Positions 24,513-36,829 of a stretch of DNA of 64,000 nt are shown in pieces (within the stretch, counting starts at the first letter, position 1; each line of letters opens with the position of its first letter). A model generated the notes under the pieces. The model saw only the letters and a list, made by a program, of their open reading frames with translations. It did no database searches and was not told the origin of the DNA. Location: assembly GCA_030549495.1 (NCBI GenBank), contig JAUIRK010001039.1, positions 1 through 64,000 on the forward strand, given 5' to 3'. The translations under genes and the position numbers were made by a program. This stretch comes from Nectonema munidae. Taxonomy: Eukaryota; Nematomorpha; Nectonematoida; Nectonematidae.

Positions 24513-26246
24513 ATGGAAGACCGAGTTGAGTTAAGCTTGAATGATGCTCTAAATCTAACACAAGACGAAAGCCAAGGCACTTTCATGATTTATATTACTC
24601 CTCCTCCGCGCCTAAATACTAACAATTTTGATACTGAAGAAGATTCAACTGATGATGAAAACGATGCTAAGGGCGTCGATATTGACAATTTTTCTAAAAA
24701 CATTCAGATGTGGAACTTGGTTTTTGGGATCAAAGTCCACAACCTTTAATTATGGGTGAACAAAATCAGGGTGATTGGATTTATGGAGAGATAATGAATT
24801 TATGTTTACTACAAAAGTTTGAATTAGCTGCTCAATCAGAACAAAGTGTTTCTCATACCTATTCATCAGCTTCTGAAGTATTCGAATTCTTTTTTTTCAA
24901 TAATATAATATTAGATAAAATTATAGAATATTCCACCGTTTATGCTCGTTTTAAAGGTGTAAATTTTAGTATAGATAGAAATGAAATAAAAGTGTTTTTT
25001 TGCATACTAATTCTAAGTGGTTATGTGAAATGTAGAAAAAGGTCAATGTATTGGGAGAGTAGTAATGATACTCATAATCAGGCTATTTCAGAGGCAATGT
25101 CTAGAAATAGATTTACAAAGATTATGAAATATATTTATTTTAATGATAAAACTCAGACAAATCAGATTTTTTTGTCTACCAAAGATAAAATAACTAAAAT
25201 AAGACCTATCGTTGATAGTTTGAGGGTTTTATTTGATAAGCATGCTCCCTCTTTTAAATATTTTGACATCGACGAAACAATGCTTCCTTACTTTGGGAGT
25301 TATGGTTGTGGCATAAAACAAGCAGTTAGAAATAAGCCAATACGGTATGGATATAAAGTATTTTGTTTAAACCTCGATTGTGGCTATCTCAAAAACTTTG
25401 AAATTTATCAGGGTAAGAGTGGCCTTCAAAATTTACACAATGAAAAACTTGGGTTGGGAGCTAATGTAGTTTTAAATTTATTAGACCAGCAATGTGTGCA
25501 TAAACATTTGTTTATAGATAATTACTTCACATCTATAAAACTGTTAGAAGAACTAAATAAAAGAGAAATTCTATGCACCGGAGTGATAAGAAAAGATAGG
25601 GCCAAAAAGTGTGGTTTAAACAAAAAGCTTACAAATAGAGGAGAATTTTTTTCAAAAGTAAATAATAATTCAACTATTGGCATTGTTTCATGGAAGGATA
25701 ATGGAATAGTCAACGTTATCTCTAATGTCAACAGTGTATATCCTTTGAAAAAAGCAAAGCGGTGGAATGTTGCTTTGAGAAAAAAAAGTTGAACTTCCGA
25801 TTCCGAATTCAATTTATTTGTATAATAAAAACATGGGATTTACAGACTCGATGAATTATTTGCTGTCTTTATATAGACCAACAATCAGGTCTAAGAAATG
25901 GCATTTTCCTTTGGTAGTTTTTCTATTACAAGCTTCAATTTACAACGCTTCAATATTATTCAATTTGAATCGAGAAAATAAAAAAAGTTTCCTTGATTTT
26001 ACAAGAGACGTTGTTATGGAAACATTACAAAAGTATAGCAATAAAAATTCATCAAAAAGATTTGGAGGGAAAACAGTAGCATCGCGAATTTCCAATGAAG
26101 CTCGATTTGATGGGCAAAATCACATTTTAGAAAAGAAAATCAAAAGGACTAGATGTGCAGTATGTAAATCGCAAACATATTACTTTTGCTCAAAATGTGA
26201 TGTTACTTTGCACATATCGTGTTTCAAAGATTTTCACGAAAAATGA
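24513..26246 (+). pseudogene. piggyBac transposase (PB1), two frame breaks
   Basis: The protein starts MEDRVELSLNDALNL, has an acidic N-terminus (TEEDSTDDENDAK), then the piggyBac core: FELAAQSEQ..., IKVFFCILILSGYVKCR, SMYWES, first aspartate in YFDIDETMLPYFG, RYGYKVFCLNLDCGYL, second aspartate in HLFIDNYFTS, a YLYNKNMGFTDSMNYLL block for the third, and a C-terminal Cys/His motif CAVCKSQTYYFCSKC...HISCFKDFH typical of piggyBac. Two frame changes break it: one near 24705-24720 and one in the A-run at about 25780-25790. Otherwise the sequence is well preserved and about 580 residues long, so this copy died rather recently. The start codon lies only about 50 bp beyond the end of the inserted Tigger, which must separate it from its own promoter region. 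Confidence 0.93.
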
Positions 26247-27497
26247 TACAAAGTTTTCTTTTTCATTACTACACTTTATAAATAAAAAATTACACGTTTT
26301 GAATTTACTTTTTACATTTTCAAAGTAATATTTTATTTTTAATATTTATCAGTTACATTTTTCATTCATAAATAGCAAAAAAATGAAACTATGTATAAAC
26401 AAGTTTCAAAAAAATTTGTACTCCTAATGTTTTGTACCCTAAATTTCCATTTCCATTTTGAAAATTTATTACGAAACGTTTTATCCATTTATAGGCATTT
26501 TGCACTCAATTTTAACATATTGTTATGAGTTCAGAAAGTTTCATACTGATGAAAGAAACAAAATGGGGAGAAATAACAAAACAAAGGGTACAAAACATCT
26601 TAAATATAAACGTCAAGAACACGATTAAAATTGTTTTAGAGTAGAAAATGTCAAAAAAAATAAGAACGAATTTTCTTTGGTATGAAACACTCTAAAATTG
26701 TGATAAAAAATTTTGGTATAAAATGTAGTCAAACCGTACAATAAATCTTATATATATAAAAAACGTCGTGGGTACAAAACTTCTAGACTTCGAAAACTAT
26801 TCTGTAGTTTTGTACTAAATCTCTTTCAATGTTTGAATCAACATCAGTATTTTTGATTTTTAAGTTAAATTCAAAATGTTCAATTTGAATACCAACTTAA
26901 TTAATTCAAAAGTACACATTTTAACTTTTAAAGCAACGACTTTATATTTTTGTTTGAATATTTTGGAAAAAATTGACTTTTACTCAGAGAAAAAATTGAC
27001 TTTATTGACTTTTTAATGTTTCATTGAATTGAACAACTATGAACACTTTAGAGAAAGTATTGAAAATTATTTCAAAGAATCCATGATTTTGTAATACAAC
27101 AACATATAATTAATGACATTTTCTGATTTAAAATTCGATCATTTTCTAGCAGTTTTTTCAGTTTAGAAAAAGATCTTTCTACTTCTAAAGTTAAAACTTG
27201 ACAATTTTGTAATTTAGGATAAGTACTGCGAGAGATTTGAGTTTTCCATATTCATGATTTTATTGATTTCATTTTATTTGAATCTATTTTCAAGATAACT
27301 TTTAGATATTTTTTTTTCTCTATGTTGACTTTTTCCGACTAAATCAATAAATCGTGAATATTCTCTAATTATAGTTAGAAAGTTTTGACACAGATTTTCT
27401 TTTTTTTTTTAACAATTTCTTGATATTTGGCAATAAAATTCCATCATTTTCATCATTAATTTCTTCACTTTTTTTTCATTTTGTACACTGCAAATAC

Positions 27498-27669
27498 CAG
27501 TGTTGTATTTATGCAACATTAACAAAAGCAGACTTATAAAATCAAAAAATTTCAAATTTTAATTATAGACTAATTTTAACATATAATTATAGAAAAACAT
27601 GTGAAAATTTTGGCTATACACTTAAATTTATCATGACGGTAACACCGCATTATGTTGCAAAAATGCAAC
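27498..27669. repeat. Right pair of palindromes of PB1
   Basis: CCAGTGTTGTATTTATGCAACA at 27498-27519 is cited here only by its core GTTGTATTTATGCAAC; the outer copy GTTGCAAAAATGCAAC is at 27654-27669. They mirror the left pair and support the element boundaries. Confidence 0.68.
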
Positions 27670-27794
27670 GCTGGTAACATTCGGGTTAGTAACATATTTC
27701 ATAATACATATTATATTTATTTTATAGTATATCATATTTATTTATGTAATCATTCATAATATTATATATATTTTATAAATATTTTAGCCTTACT

Positions 27795-27914
27795 ATGGTT
27801 CATAAGAGGAATTCCAATCCAACAGACGGCAATTCTACAAAGAAAACGAAAAAAGCACTGTCGTTGGAGACAAAGAAGTTTGTAAAAAATATGGTCGGCG
27901 AAGAAGTATTATAA
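27795..27914 (+). pseudogene. Tigger/jerky transposase N-terminal fragment
   Basis: A 39-codon frame, MVHKRNSNPTDGNSTKKTKK followed by ALSLETKKFVKNMVGEE, matches the basic N-terminus of Tigger/jerky-type proteins (KKxRKAISLExK pattern). Nothing further of the protein follows. It is short, so the call depends on the pattern alone. Confidence 0.45.
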
Positions 27915-28033
27915 TAAATTCGGATATATTCGAAAAATAGTAGAATGTAGTAAAGAATGACTGAAACCTTTTTCAAAAAATATTGCTATGTCCTATTCTT
28001 TGCTCTTGTGAATACGCTCCTGTCTGTTACATT

Positions 28034-28283
28034 CAGGGGTGCTCACGCTTTTTTAGCATCTACTTACTATAAAATTACAAAACATATTTAATTATATGTT
28101 CAATAATTGTTGGTGTTACCTTGTACCTGGCACTTTTTATTACTGCATGAACTTATAAAAAAAAATATTTGTTTCATGAGCGGACGATATAGGCTTACGT
28201 TTACATTTTCAATGTCAGGGGATCTAGTCACAATGCCTTTGCGATTGACGGGTCGATCGCGATCGACGCAATGGGCACTCCTG
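28034..28283. mobile_element. Short hAT-type MITE (250 bp)
   Basis: Left end CAGGGGTGCTCACGC and right end GGGCACTCCTG are inverted repeats of hAT type. The right subterminal part contains GGGTCGATCGCGATCGACGC, a palindromic motif. The 8 bases outside the two ends do not match, so the duplication has decayed or the limits are off by a few bases. Confidence 0.7.
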
Positions 28284-28403
28284 CATCATATCAATCAAAA
28301 AAAACCACATGCTTTTTTCACCAAGTAAAAATATTTACAGCTTGCTTATAATGACGTCAAACCATGGTGAAGGAAAATAAGAGAATATACAAAGTATATT
28401 CAT

Positions 28404-28735
28404 ACGGCTCAATACAATCAAGGTTGGTAAAAAAAATTTCGAAAACAACATTTGTTCACTTGCTTGGTTTGCAAGAGACGGAGATTTTGACGTTGTGGTG
28501 TCGGAACACGGTGTGCAGTCATTCAATAATTGAAATAGTTTTTGAAAGCGGCATTTGTTTACTTTTTTGGTTCGCCTGAGAAATAGATTTTGCATCTCTA
28601 TTGTACAAATACGTCATACAATCATATTCAAGGTTTGTAACAATTTTCAAAAGCGAAAATTGTTTACTTGCTAGGTTTGCGAAAGAAAAGAATTTAGACG
28701 TTGTGATTGGTAGTAGAAACACACCGTAAGAAGTT
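28404..28735. repeat. Direct repeats of about 105 bp upstream of the second piggyBac
   Basis: The phrase TTGTTTACTTGCTAGGTTTGC and variants occurs near 28455, 28555 and 28655; its core TTGTTnACTTG...GGTTTGC is preceded each time by a GAAA-rich segment and followed by a GACGTTGTG-like segment in two of the three. It may be the 5' subterminal region of the neighbouring piggyBac. Confidence 0.55.
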
Positions 28736-28819
28736 TAGTGTAAATTACTCATCATCAAAAGATTTTTGCTTCTTCATTACAATTTGTTGTCACTTTACTT
28801 GTTTCTCTCTTGCTACATC

Positions 28820-30600
28820 CATGGAGTTCTCATCAAATGATTCAACTTCTTCCTCTGCTTAGTCTGTTCTGTATTCGTTCTGCTCCGACGATTCAGCCTA
28901 AGATATATATGACGAAGTTTCGACTTCAAGAGAACGCTTTCCAGAAGAATATGAAGGAGAAGAAGAAGAAGACGGAGAAACCCGAGAAGATGAAACAGAC
29001 GAAAACTTGTTAGCTCCCCGATGGAATTAAATTAATTTCAGAACCTCAAAATACAATTAGCGCTCGTGTCCAAGCTCGGAATTGTCGCAACTTGACCTTA
29101 CGTCCTTATGGTCCCAAAAATGAAGCAAAAAGTTTGGAAGAATTAATGAAAATCTTCAATCTATTTTTTGATATTGCTTTGATCAATCATATTTTGGAAA
29201 TGACGAAAAAAAACCAGAAGAAAATTATAGGTAATTTTTATAATTTTTTTATAACTTCATGTAAATGTAGAGTTAGTAACAGTTTTAGTAAAAGAACTCT
29301 AAAATGGGAAGAGTTAAGAGCTTGCTGCGAAAGGTTTAAAATTAGTGACCTATTAGCGTATTTTGGATGTCTTATTCACATCGGGCAAGCTAAAGACAAG
29401 AGAATAGCGACACGGCATCTTTTCTCTATGAATGGAGATTCGTTTTTACGAGCAGCAATGGGAAAACGAATGTTTACTTTTATAAATATTTTTATTCGTT
29501 TTGATAGTTTTGAACATAGAAATCAAAATGATAAATTGTCTGCTGTCAGCGTGATTAATGATAAATTTTTTGAAAACTGTTACAGATACTGGATCCCACT
29601 AGATGCCGTCACTATTGATGAAAAACTAGTGAAGTTTAGAGGAGGATGTCCAGTCAAAATATATGACAAAAGTAAACCTAGTCACTATGGCATAAAAATA
29701 TATCATTTAAACGATGCTAACACTTTTTATGTTATGAAGCCAGAAATTTACATTTCTGGGTTGACTGATAGAAATTACTTTTCTAGTTTAGAAATTTGTA
29801 AACATTTGATCACGGAATGTAACTTACCGTAAGGTCGTGGAGTTTTTCTCGACCGATTTTTTACATCACACGGGTTAGCAAAGTGGGAGGTCGGCAAGGA
29901 TTTGACCATTTGTGGTACTATAAATTCTAATCGCTGTTTTTTACCCAACGTCCTTAAACCAAAGTACATACGCAATTTGAGTTTACAAGAAACCGAGAGT
30001 AAAATTGTTTATTCTGAATGTGCATCTATTTCTATATACATACCAATGAAGCATGCTAGGCAAAATTTCAAAGCCGTTTATGTTTTTTCATCTCAACATA
30101 CTAAGGGTGTGTCAATAACTTCAGTAAAAAACAAACCAGAAAGTTTAGTACTATATAATAAGTATAAAGTTGGTGTAGATAATTTCAATAGAATGACAAG
30201 AGATTTCACTTCTTATAAACTGAGTAGAAGGTGGACCATGGCCATTTTCACTAATTACTTGGATATTGCAGCTTTTAACTCTTGGGTGATTTACAATTTA
30301 TTGTAATAAAAATCTTTTAACTAGAGAAGGCGGCTGAAATTTTTTTTTGAAGTATTTATCTCTCAAACTTTACGAACAATCAATGCTCATTCGCTGTAAG
30401 GTTTCGCAAATTTCTAGGCCCATCAAAAATATTTTAACATATGGCTTTTTTTCACAAGGGGAAAACGTCGAAAGTAGCTCCACTGGCAGGGGATATTGTT
30501 CGATACCGCAGTGTAAACCTAGAACTAGAGGTACACGAAAGTATTTTTTCTGTAAAAAAATTATCTGCAAAAAACATTATTTTCTGTTATGTCTTATTTG
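28820..30600 (+). pseudogene. Second piggyBac transposase (PB2), decayed
   Basis: A piggyBac of a different lineage from PB1. The acidic N-terminus begins MEFSSNDSTSSS at 28820 but is cut by stops near 28860 and 28898. The core is long and readable at 29092-29832: KSLEELMKIFNLFFD, LLAYFGCLIHIGQAKDKR, first aspartate in AVTIDEKLVKFRGGC, HYGIKIYHLNDANTFYV. After a stop at 29832 it continues GRGVFLDRFFTSHGLAKWE (second aspartate) and YNKYKVGVDNFNRMTRDF (third), then RRWTMAIFTNYLDIAAFNSW. A degenerate Cys-rich tail (YCSIPQCKPRTRGTRKYFFC) lies near 30490-30560 in another frame. There are at least four breaks. No terminal repeats were identified. Confidence 0.9.
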
Positions 30601-30639
30601 ACACTCTGATATGTAGAACAATTTTTTATTTTTTGTAAA

Positions 30640-33429
30640 CTGTTTATGTAATTTCTGTCAACTATTTATCCTTTTTAAATTTACTTTTTTAAAATAAAAG
30701 TTTATAGATGGCGTTAATTTTAAATTAAATTTTTTGTTTTTTTGCATAAGATTTTATCATTATATAATTACAAAAATACTTAATTTTATGAGACCTTATT
30801 GGTAAAATTTGAGAGAAAAAGAGGAAGAAAATTTTTTGTTTCAGGAGTCAACCCAGATTAGGGCTCCAAAATTCCATTAGTTTACTCAAAAAAGTAAAAA
30901 AAATAAATTAATCTGAAAGCTCTTTAAACAATCGAAATTTTGATCTAAAATAAGCAATGGAGAAAAAGCTCAACAGTGGCATGCGAAGCATCTTTGCTTA
31001 GAGTACCAAAACAAAGCACTAGTGAAAAAACAGTTGAGGAGAGTGAAGATGAAAAAAATTCTAATTTTATTATTCCTATAACTCTAAACTTTGATACACC
31101 CGTTGAATATGAAATAGTTATATTAAAAGATTCCGGATCACAGGATTCTTAAAGAGTTCTTTTGATAGGCGACACCTCTTTATCCATCTACTTGGAAGTT
31201 ATATATTTTTTTTGTCGAGACTTTTCAAGTTGTTCCTAAATCGAGATATATCCGAAAGAGTAATATCCTACTTACTTATTATAGCTTACAAAGTTTTGTG
31301 TTTTGGGGTGGAAAAAAATTTTTTAAAAAAAAAAATGGGTTTTTTAATTAAAAAAAAAAAAAAAAAAAAAAATGTAAATAATTAATAAAAAAAAATTCCA
31401 GTTGAAAATATTAATAAAAACCTCAACCAATTTGCTTCCGCGTTTCCAACTGTGAACAGTATAGAAAGATAATCTCCTATTTTGAAAAGACATATATCCA
31501 GGATGAAAAAATTGATAACAGATATAGATATGCTAAATTGCCTTCGTTTTTATGAAATAAATTCAACTCTTCTTTAAATTTACTGGCAAAGACTACTAAC
31601 TGTTGTGAAGTGTTTGATAACTTTTTAAAAAGACATTTTTAAGGAAACCATCCTTCGATATGGAAATTTTTAGAGCAAATTAAAAATGACATTTGTTTGA
31701 CCAAACTTAAATTGAGCCAAGCAAATGTACAAAATAACAAAACATTCGTTTCAAATACATAGATATTGCAATTAAACTCAAAAGTATTATTGATACAATG
31801 AATATGAAGATAAAATACTTTACTTAAAGGCTATTGCTCATGTTCATTCAAAATAATTTTTATTATGACTAGTTTTTCAATAAATGTGTGTACATTTCTA
31901 TTTTTAGATGAAATTTTATATTTAAGTAACCCATTAAAGCCGTAAATAATTTTACATTCTTCTGCTTTTTTGAATTCTTTTGATTGTGTATCTTGTGCTT
32001 TTCATTAGTCTTCGCCGTCTATGAATTTTGACATGTTTATAAATTTTAAAAAAGAACACTGTAAGGTGAAGGTCTTCAAATTTTAAGGCTGATGTTAAAT
32101 GATTATAAAAAATTATGATCAAATGTTAGATGATGCAAGTATAGTTGGTGCAAGTGTAAGTGGTGCAAGTGAACGACTACCAATAAAAAGTATATCTGAA
32201 AAATTTTACACATATATGTAAAAAAAAATTTCCAACTAAAAATTATATGAGCCAAAAATTTTTTTAAAAGCAGATACATATTTTGAAAAATTGATTCATC
32301 GTATGCACCAAATGTGATTATTCTAATTTTTATGACATTAAGAACCTTTAAAAATTTTTCGAGGAAAGAGTATTAATATTTAATCGGTATCAAATTTTTG
32401 CGTTTGAATAAAACCTTAAAATATAACTATTTTTTATTAAAATAAAAACAACAAATCTAGTAAGCATAAAATTATAAGAAATCAATTAAGATTTTATAGC
32501 TTATCTTTTCGGACAGCACAAATGGTTAAATAACTTGGTATTTAACTTTTATTTTTGATAAATTAAGTGGTTTTATATTTATTTGTCTCTTTTCAAAACA
32601 GTTTTAAAATGTATATTATGTTCTAGGTTTAGTCTAAATTTAAAAAAAAAAACATTTTAAATTTCTAAGAAGTAAATTTCTTGTATTATTTATTACATAA
32701 TATAATAAATTTTTTGTTAGCTATAGAATTTTTAATATATTTTATATTGAAAAAAGTCAAGAATAAAATTTTGTATTTCTAACAAATAATAATTAACACT
32801 AAAAAACTAAAAGTAAGAGATAAGTTTTATACTAAAAAAAAGATAAACAATCACATTTTGACCTAAATTTTCTAAGCTCCTTTTTTTTGACACATATGAT
32901 TAGTAAAACGATGCATAATAAATGAAAATGGTATGCTTTTAACACTAAGACTATTTTTTAAACATTTTTACTAAATTTTAACAAACAGATATATCATGTT
33001 TCAAAAGAGGTGATTGATAGGGGGAGGGAGCAATTGCATCTTGGACTATCCCTTAATATATTTTTCTATGTAGACCAGCTACAGGAAAGAAAGAAAGAAG
33101 ATAGATTTTACTGCATTTAGGAAAAAGTGGTATAATAAAGTAATTAAATGGTAGCACAAATGGTTAATGAAATGTAGAATACATGACGGTAGACAGGACT
33201 ACATTGCTACTAGTGCACCAAGTTAATGTTGATGACATGTTATCACTAATGTTCCATTTACAGTTTAATATAAGGTATTATTGAGTCAATGTGAATAAAA
33301 AAAGAAATTTATATATACGCAATGAAATTTTTATCCATTACATATATAGCAATTAAGCTTTTCACATTTTCTATATTTTCCAACAACGAAGGACTTGGTA
33401 TATTTGATTCTTCAAAGGTAGAGGTACCT
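30640..33429. other. No gene seen; AT-rich with long A-runs
   Basis: Contains a run of about 23 A at 31350-31373 and short GGTGCAAGTG direct repeats near 32138-32170. The weak protein-like reading near 31400-31560 was not attributable to any family. Confidence 0.4.
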
Positions 33430-33570
33430 TGGGGTGTTTTCATCGAGAAGGCACACTTGTGCTGCTTGTATCGAACTGTGAGGAAAGAAGGCTTGCTGCA
33501 GGATCGAACCCAAGACATTGAGTTATCGAAACCCGGTATCTAATCTGACCAACCTTACTTACGCCCCCTC
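33430..33570 (-). repeat. tRNA-derived SINE copy
   Basis: Read on the minus strand it has a tRNA-like head with a B-box-like GGGTTCGATCC and upstream A-box-like segment, followed by CAGTTCGATACAAGCAGCAC and a tail GTGCCTTCTCGATGAAAAC ending near CACCCC. The same arrangement occurs at 42505-42637. Pol III-type internal promoter boxes are inferred, not tested. Confidence 0.7.
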
Positions 33571-34083
33571 AAAGAAAATATCAGCGTACTTATTCCAACA
33601 TCTGGGAATTTTGGAAACAATGAATTGTTTTTGCTTGTGAAGATCTTTAATTTATAGTTGAATCTATGCAAATAATTGAAGTTTCCTGACAAAAACATTA
33701 AGTGATTTACGAATATGGGTTGGCGTTGACTAGAAATATAGCAAACCCCAAAATTTAGTAATTTAACTTCGTGCAGATTTTCAAAGATCAAACAATTCAT
33801 TTCTTTAAATTTATAAATCACATGATGAATGCATTTCAAGTTATATCTTGCTATTCGTTTTTGAACAGTTTGTATTTACATGTCCCCGATTTATTATAGA
33901 GAATTTGAATATATGCGCGACCAGTGATTTATGTAGTAAAACTTTAGTCTAGCAGGTAAGTAAAACAAAATTTAGAGTAAAGAGCATTGAATTTTACACT
34001 TACGACCTTCACTTTCTCCTTCTTCCAGCTAAGTTTAGCATCACAGATGATTCAAAGATGTTACTGTTGTGATTTTTACGTTA
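33571..34083. other. No gene seen
   Basis: Short antisense open frame at 33555-33839 without motif; nothing else recognised. Confidence 0.4.
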
Positions 34084-36601
34084 CCTATAGTTAGACTTAC
34101 CATATTTTTGCAATTAAAAACTGGGACGCTACAGAACAAAGGCCTTTATCAGATAAAAATACACCAACAGGTTTATTTATACTCTGTATAAATAACCTAT
34201 ATAGACAGTATAAATTTATATATTCGCCCAATCATATTCATCTGTAGACAAAACTTTTTCAGGTGATAATGGCTTTCACATTCTCCTCCAGCATTTTACT
34301 TCCTTGATCAGACCACATGTTATTCATGATGGAAAAAATTCTCTCAAGGGGAGCTGATGTTCCAGGTAAACAAAGTTTCGACCGAATGCAAGGTTAGGGT
34401 TATGGAAATATTCAATGAACTATTCAAAATTTGGAATCCTTCTGTCTTTTTCTTCAAATTTTTTAAATATCTGGACCCATTTCTGTTCAAGAGATGCTTT
34501 TTGCCAGCTATCTTCCTTGCAACATTCGGAAATATACTTTTTTACAACTACTTCCTCACCAAAGAGAGAGTTGCTGTCAATCATCTGCTTCCTAAGCATT
34601 ACGTTAATCTTTTTTGTAGATTCAAGCACTTGTTCCCACGATAATTCCGCCTTAAGGTCAACCCAACGCTGAGAATGCAAATCTTAAAAAGCTTCATCAT
34701 AGAGACCCAGATATGATAGACACTTATCATAAAAGTTTCTTGCTTCTTTGTAAAACCTTTCTACGTTTCCTTCACCTGCCTCTTCTAGCTTTTTTAGGAG
34801 CACCATTGCCTGGGGTGGCAAGAAGTTATTTTCTTCCTTTGCAAGTACGTTTTGCTTTAGTTCTGACAGAACAAGCACCACTTTTACAGCACTGATGCTT
34901 TCATTTTTCAAGCTTTAAAATAGTCTGATTGAAGTATTTCAACTGCCCATGAACGAATTTTAAATAGAGCTCTTAAGTTGGGTCTTCAAAACAGTTTTTG
35001 ATTAAGCGTAGGACAACCTTCTTGGGAGTTGAAGTAACTTCTTAATCCTTTAAACATTTCAAGTATTCTTTGTAAAGCTGGTAGCAAAGAAAGAAATCTT
35101 CTATTTCCGTGCTGCAAAATTCTCTGATATTCAATATCAACAAAGTCGCAAAAGTGTTTGAGCTCTGTAACGCGAACAGTGTATATATGAAAAAACTTGT
35201 AGATTTTTACAACAAGGCTTTCGACAGCTACGGGGAGATTATCTACAGCATGTTGGATGCAATTGTGCACAATGTGAGCTGCACATCCAACCCCTGTCAA
35301 ATTTCTTTGAATATTTTCTTTTACTTTAAAGAACACATTATTCCGTCCTCTTCTTTTCAAACCTCCAAAGTTGGTGTTACAATTATCTGCGCAAAACCCA
35401 GCAAGTTTTTCTTTTTGCTCGAGAACCGAAACCAGGTATTCGCTGAGTATTGCAGCTGCTTCACCTCCAAGTGATGTCAATTCTAAAAGTTTCACTTTCA
35501 CACCAACATTAGGTACAAAATGACGAACTACAGCTGGAACAATTTTGATCTCATCTCTGTTTGAAGCATCAATAGAAGCCGAAATAAAATTTGCTTTATT
35601 TAATTCTTGACGTAGTTCGGCAGCTATCATCGGGGCAATGCAATTCGTAACCACTGCTTCACATTTTGTTCTTCGAAGAGCAGATTTAGCTTCAAATAAT
35701 TTTGAAACCTGCTTAGAGGTACAATATGAACTTCAGAAGGTCTGTCCATGAATAGCCGTGTGATACGCAAAAGTAGCTTCTTTCGCTGCTAAGAGTAGAG
35801 ACTCATCAGAAGAAGCAGCTTTGAAGAAGTTTGTCACACCAGATGACGACATTACTGTCTCAAGAGAAGATTTGTGTTTCTTGGTTTCAAAGTGGTCTCT
35901 AATATCTGAGCGTCCACCATGGCTAATTGAAAAAACAGATTGACAATAATTGCAAAGAACTTTGCTATCAACAGTTTCTTTTAAAAATGGATAGTCTCTT
36001 TTAATATCACTGGTAAAATTGCATTTTCTTTTAGGCATTTTAAGATAAATTTTAAATAAGCACAATAATTTTAGCAAGATTTGAATTGAAGGCTAAATTA
36101 GTAGGATAAACTTTCAGAAGTTATTTCAGAAGTTAGATCAAGAAAAATTACTTCACTGCTATTTTCAGAATACCTAACCTAATTTAATAAAATCAACAAA
36201 ATGTTTTTTGTAAAACAAGTTTATATACCTGTAGCAGTGGCTGCTCGTGGCTTCAATCCATTAAAATGCTAAACCTAACTATACTTTTTGATCATGCTTT
36301 CAATGCCATTTGTAATTATTGGATAACCAACCATTTAGATTGGAATACAGATGACCAAACTGTTTATTCAAAAAATATTGTAAACTGAACCCTGAATGTT
36401 AACTATGTTAACAGTTCATTAGTGGGGGAAGCAGAAAAAGATTGGTGGTGTTGTAGCATCACAACACCTCTTCACGAGCCGCTACTGAGCTGTAGGGCCA
36501 TGTTAGCTGGTTGAAGGGTTTAACCTGGACTTTTCCATCGACCGATCGGGACGCCGGGACAAGGCCTTAAAACCGGGACCTATGGTAAGTCTACCTATAG
36601 T
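34084..36601 (-). mobile_element. hAT transposon with perfect 8-bp duplication
   Basis: The element proper is 34092-36593. Both ends read TAGACTTACCATA inward, and CCTATAGT lies directly outside each (34084-34091 and 36594-36601), a perfect 8-bp target duplication. Total 2,502 bp. It encodes a BED-finger hAT transposase on the minus strand that is broken by a few stops and frame changes. The clean duplication together with several coding breaks suggests it may have been moved as an already defective copy, or that the 8 bp survived by chance. Confidence 0.95.
34420..36038 (-). pseudogene. BED-type hAT transposase, broken
   Basis: Start at the ATG 36036-36038 (MPKRKCNFTSDIKRDYPF). A BED zinc finger follows, VLCNYCQSVFSISHGGRSDI then DHFETKKHK. 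After one in-frame TGA (about 35733) comes TKCEAVVTNCIAPMIAAEL, then the RNase H-like catalytic fold: first aspartate in ISASIDASNRDE, second in FCADNCNTNFGG, and CAAHIVHNCIQHAVDNL. The C-terminal part, with KVVLVLSELKQNVLAKEEN and ELSWEQVLESTKKINVMLR, lies in other frames after further stops near 34985 and 34912 and a frame change near 34680. About four breaks in roughly 540 codons. Cut-and-paste transposition is the family role. Confidence 0.92.
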
Positions 36602-36829
36602 AATTATAGCATCGTTTAAATCGACGACAGAGGATATGCTAAAATGGGTTAATTTGGACTTTTTCTAGCTTAGGCCAAAATTATTCATTTTGAGTTTCCT
36701 ATTCAGAATTTCAATATCTTCATCGCAATTCCTAAAAAGAATGGTTTTGTAGGTTGTTTGATGCACTTCTATCTTGATACTTTTTTTACGACAATGGAGC
36801 ATTGTGATCTCCTTTCCTTGCGGCGCAAC

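Larger units (their letters stand above)
20172..27685 (+). mobile_element. piggyBac element (PB1), split by a nested Tigger
   Basis: The left end CCCTGAATTTTGCCAG at 20172 matches, as an inverted repeat with one indel, the right end CTGGTAACATTCGGG finishing at 27685. Each end then carries the palindrome GTTGCAAAAATGCAAC (20189-20204 and 27654-27669). A second palindrome of the same kind lies inward of each end (20529-20544 and about 27503-27518). TTAG follows the right end, close to the TTAA target of piggyBac; the left flank no longer shows TTAA. The transposase lies at 24513-26246. Removing the Tigger insert (20943-24460 plus its TA duplication) leaves about 4.0 kb, reasonable for this superfamily. 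The stretch 26247-27497 is AT-rich 3' non-coding sequence of the element. Confidence 0.78.
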
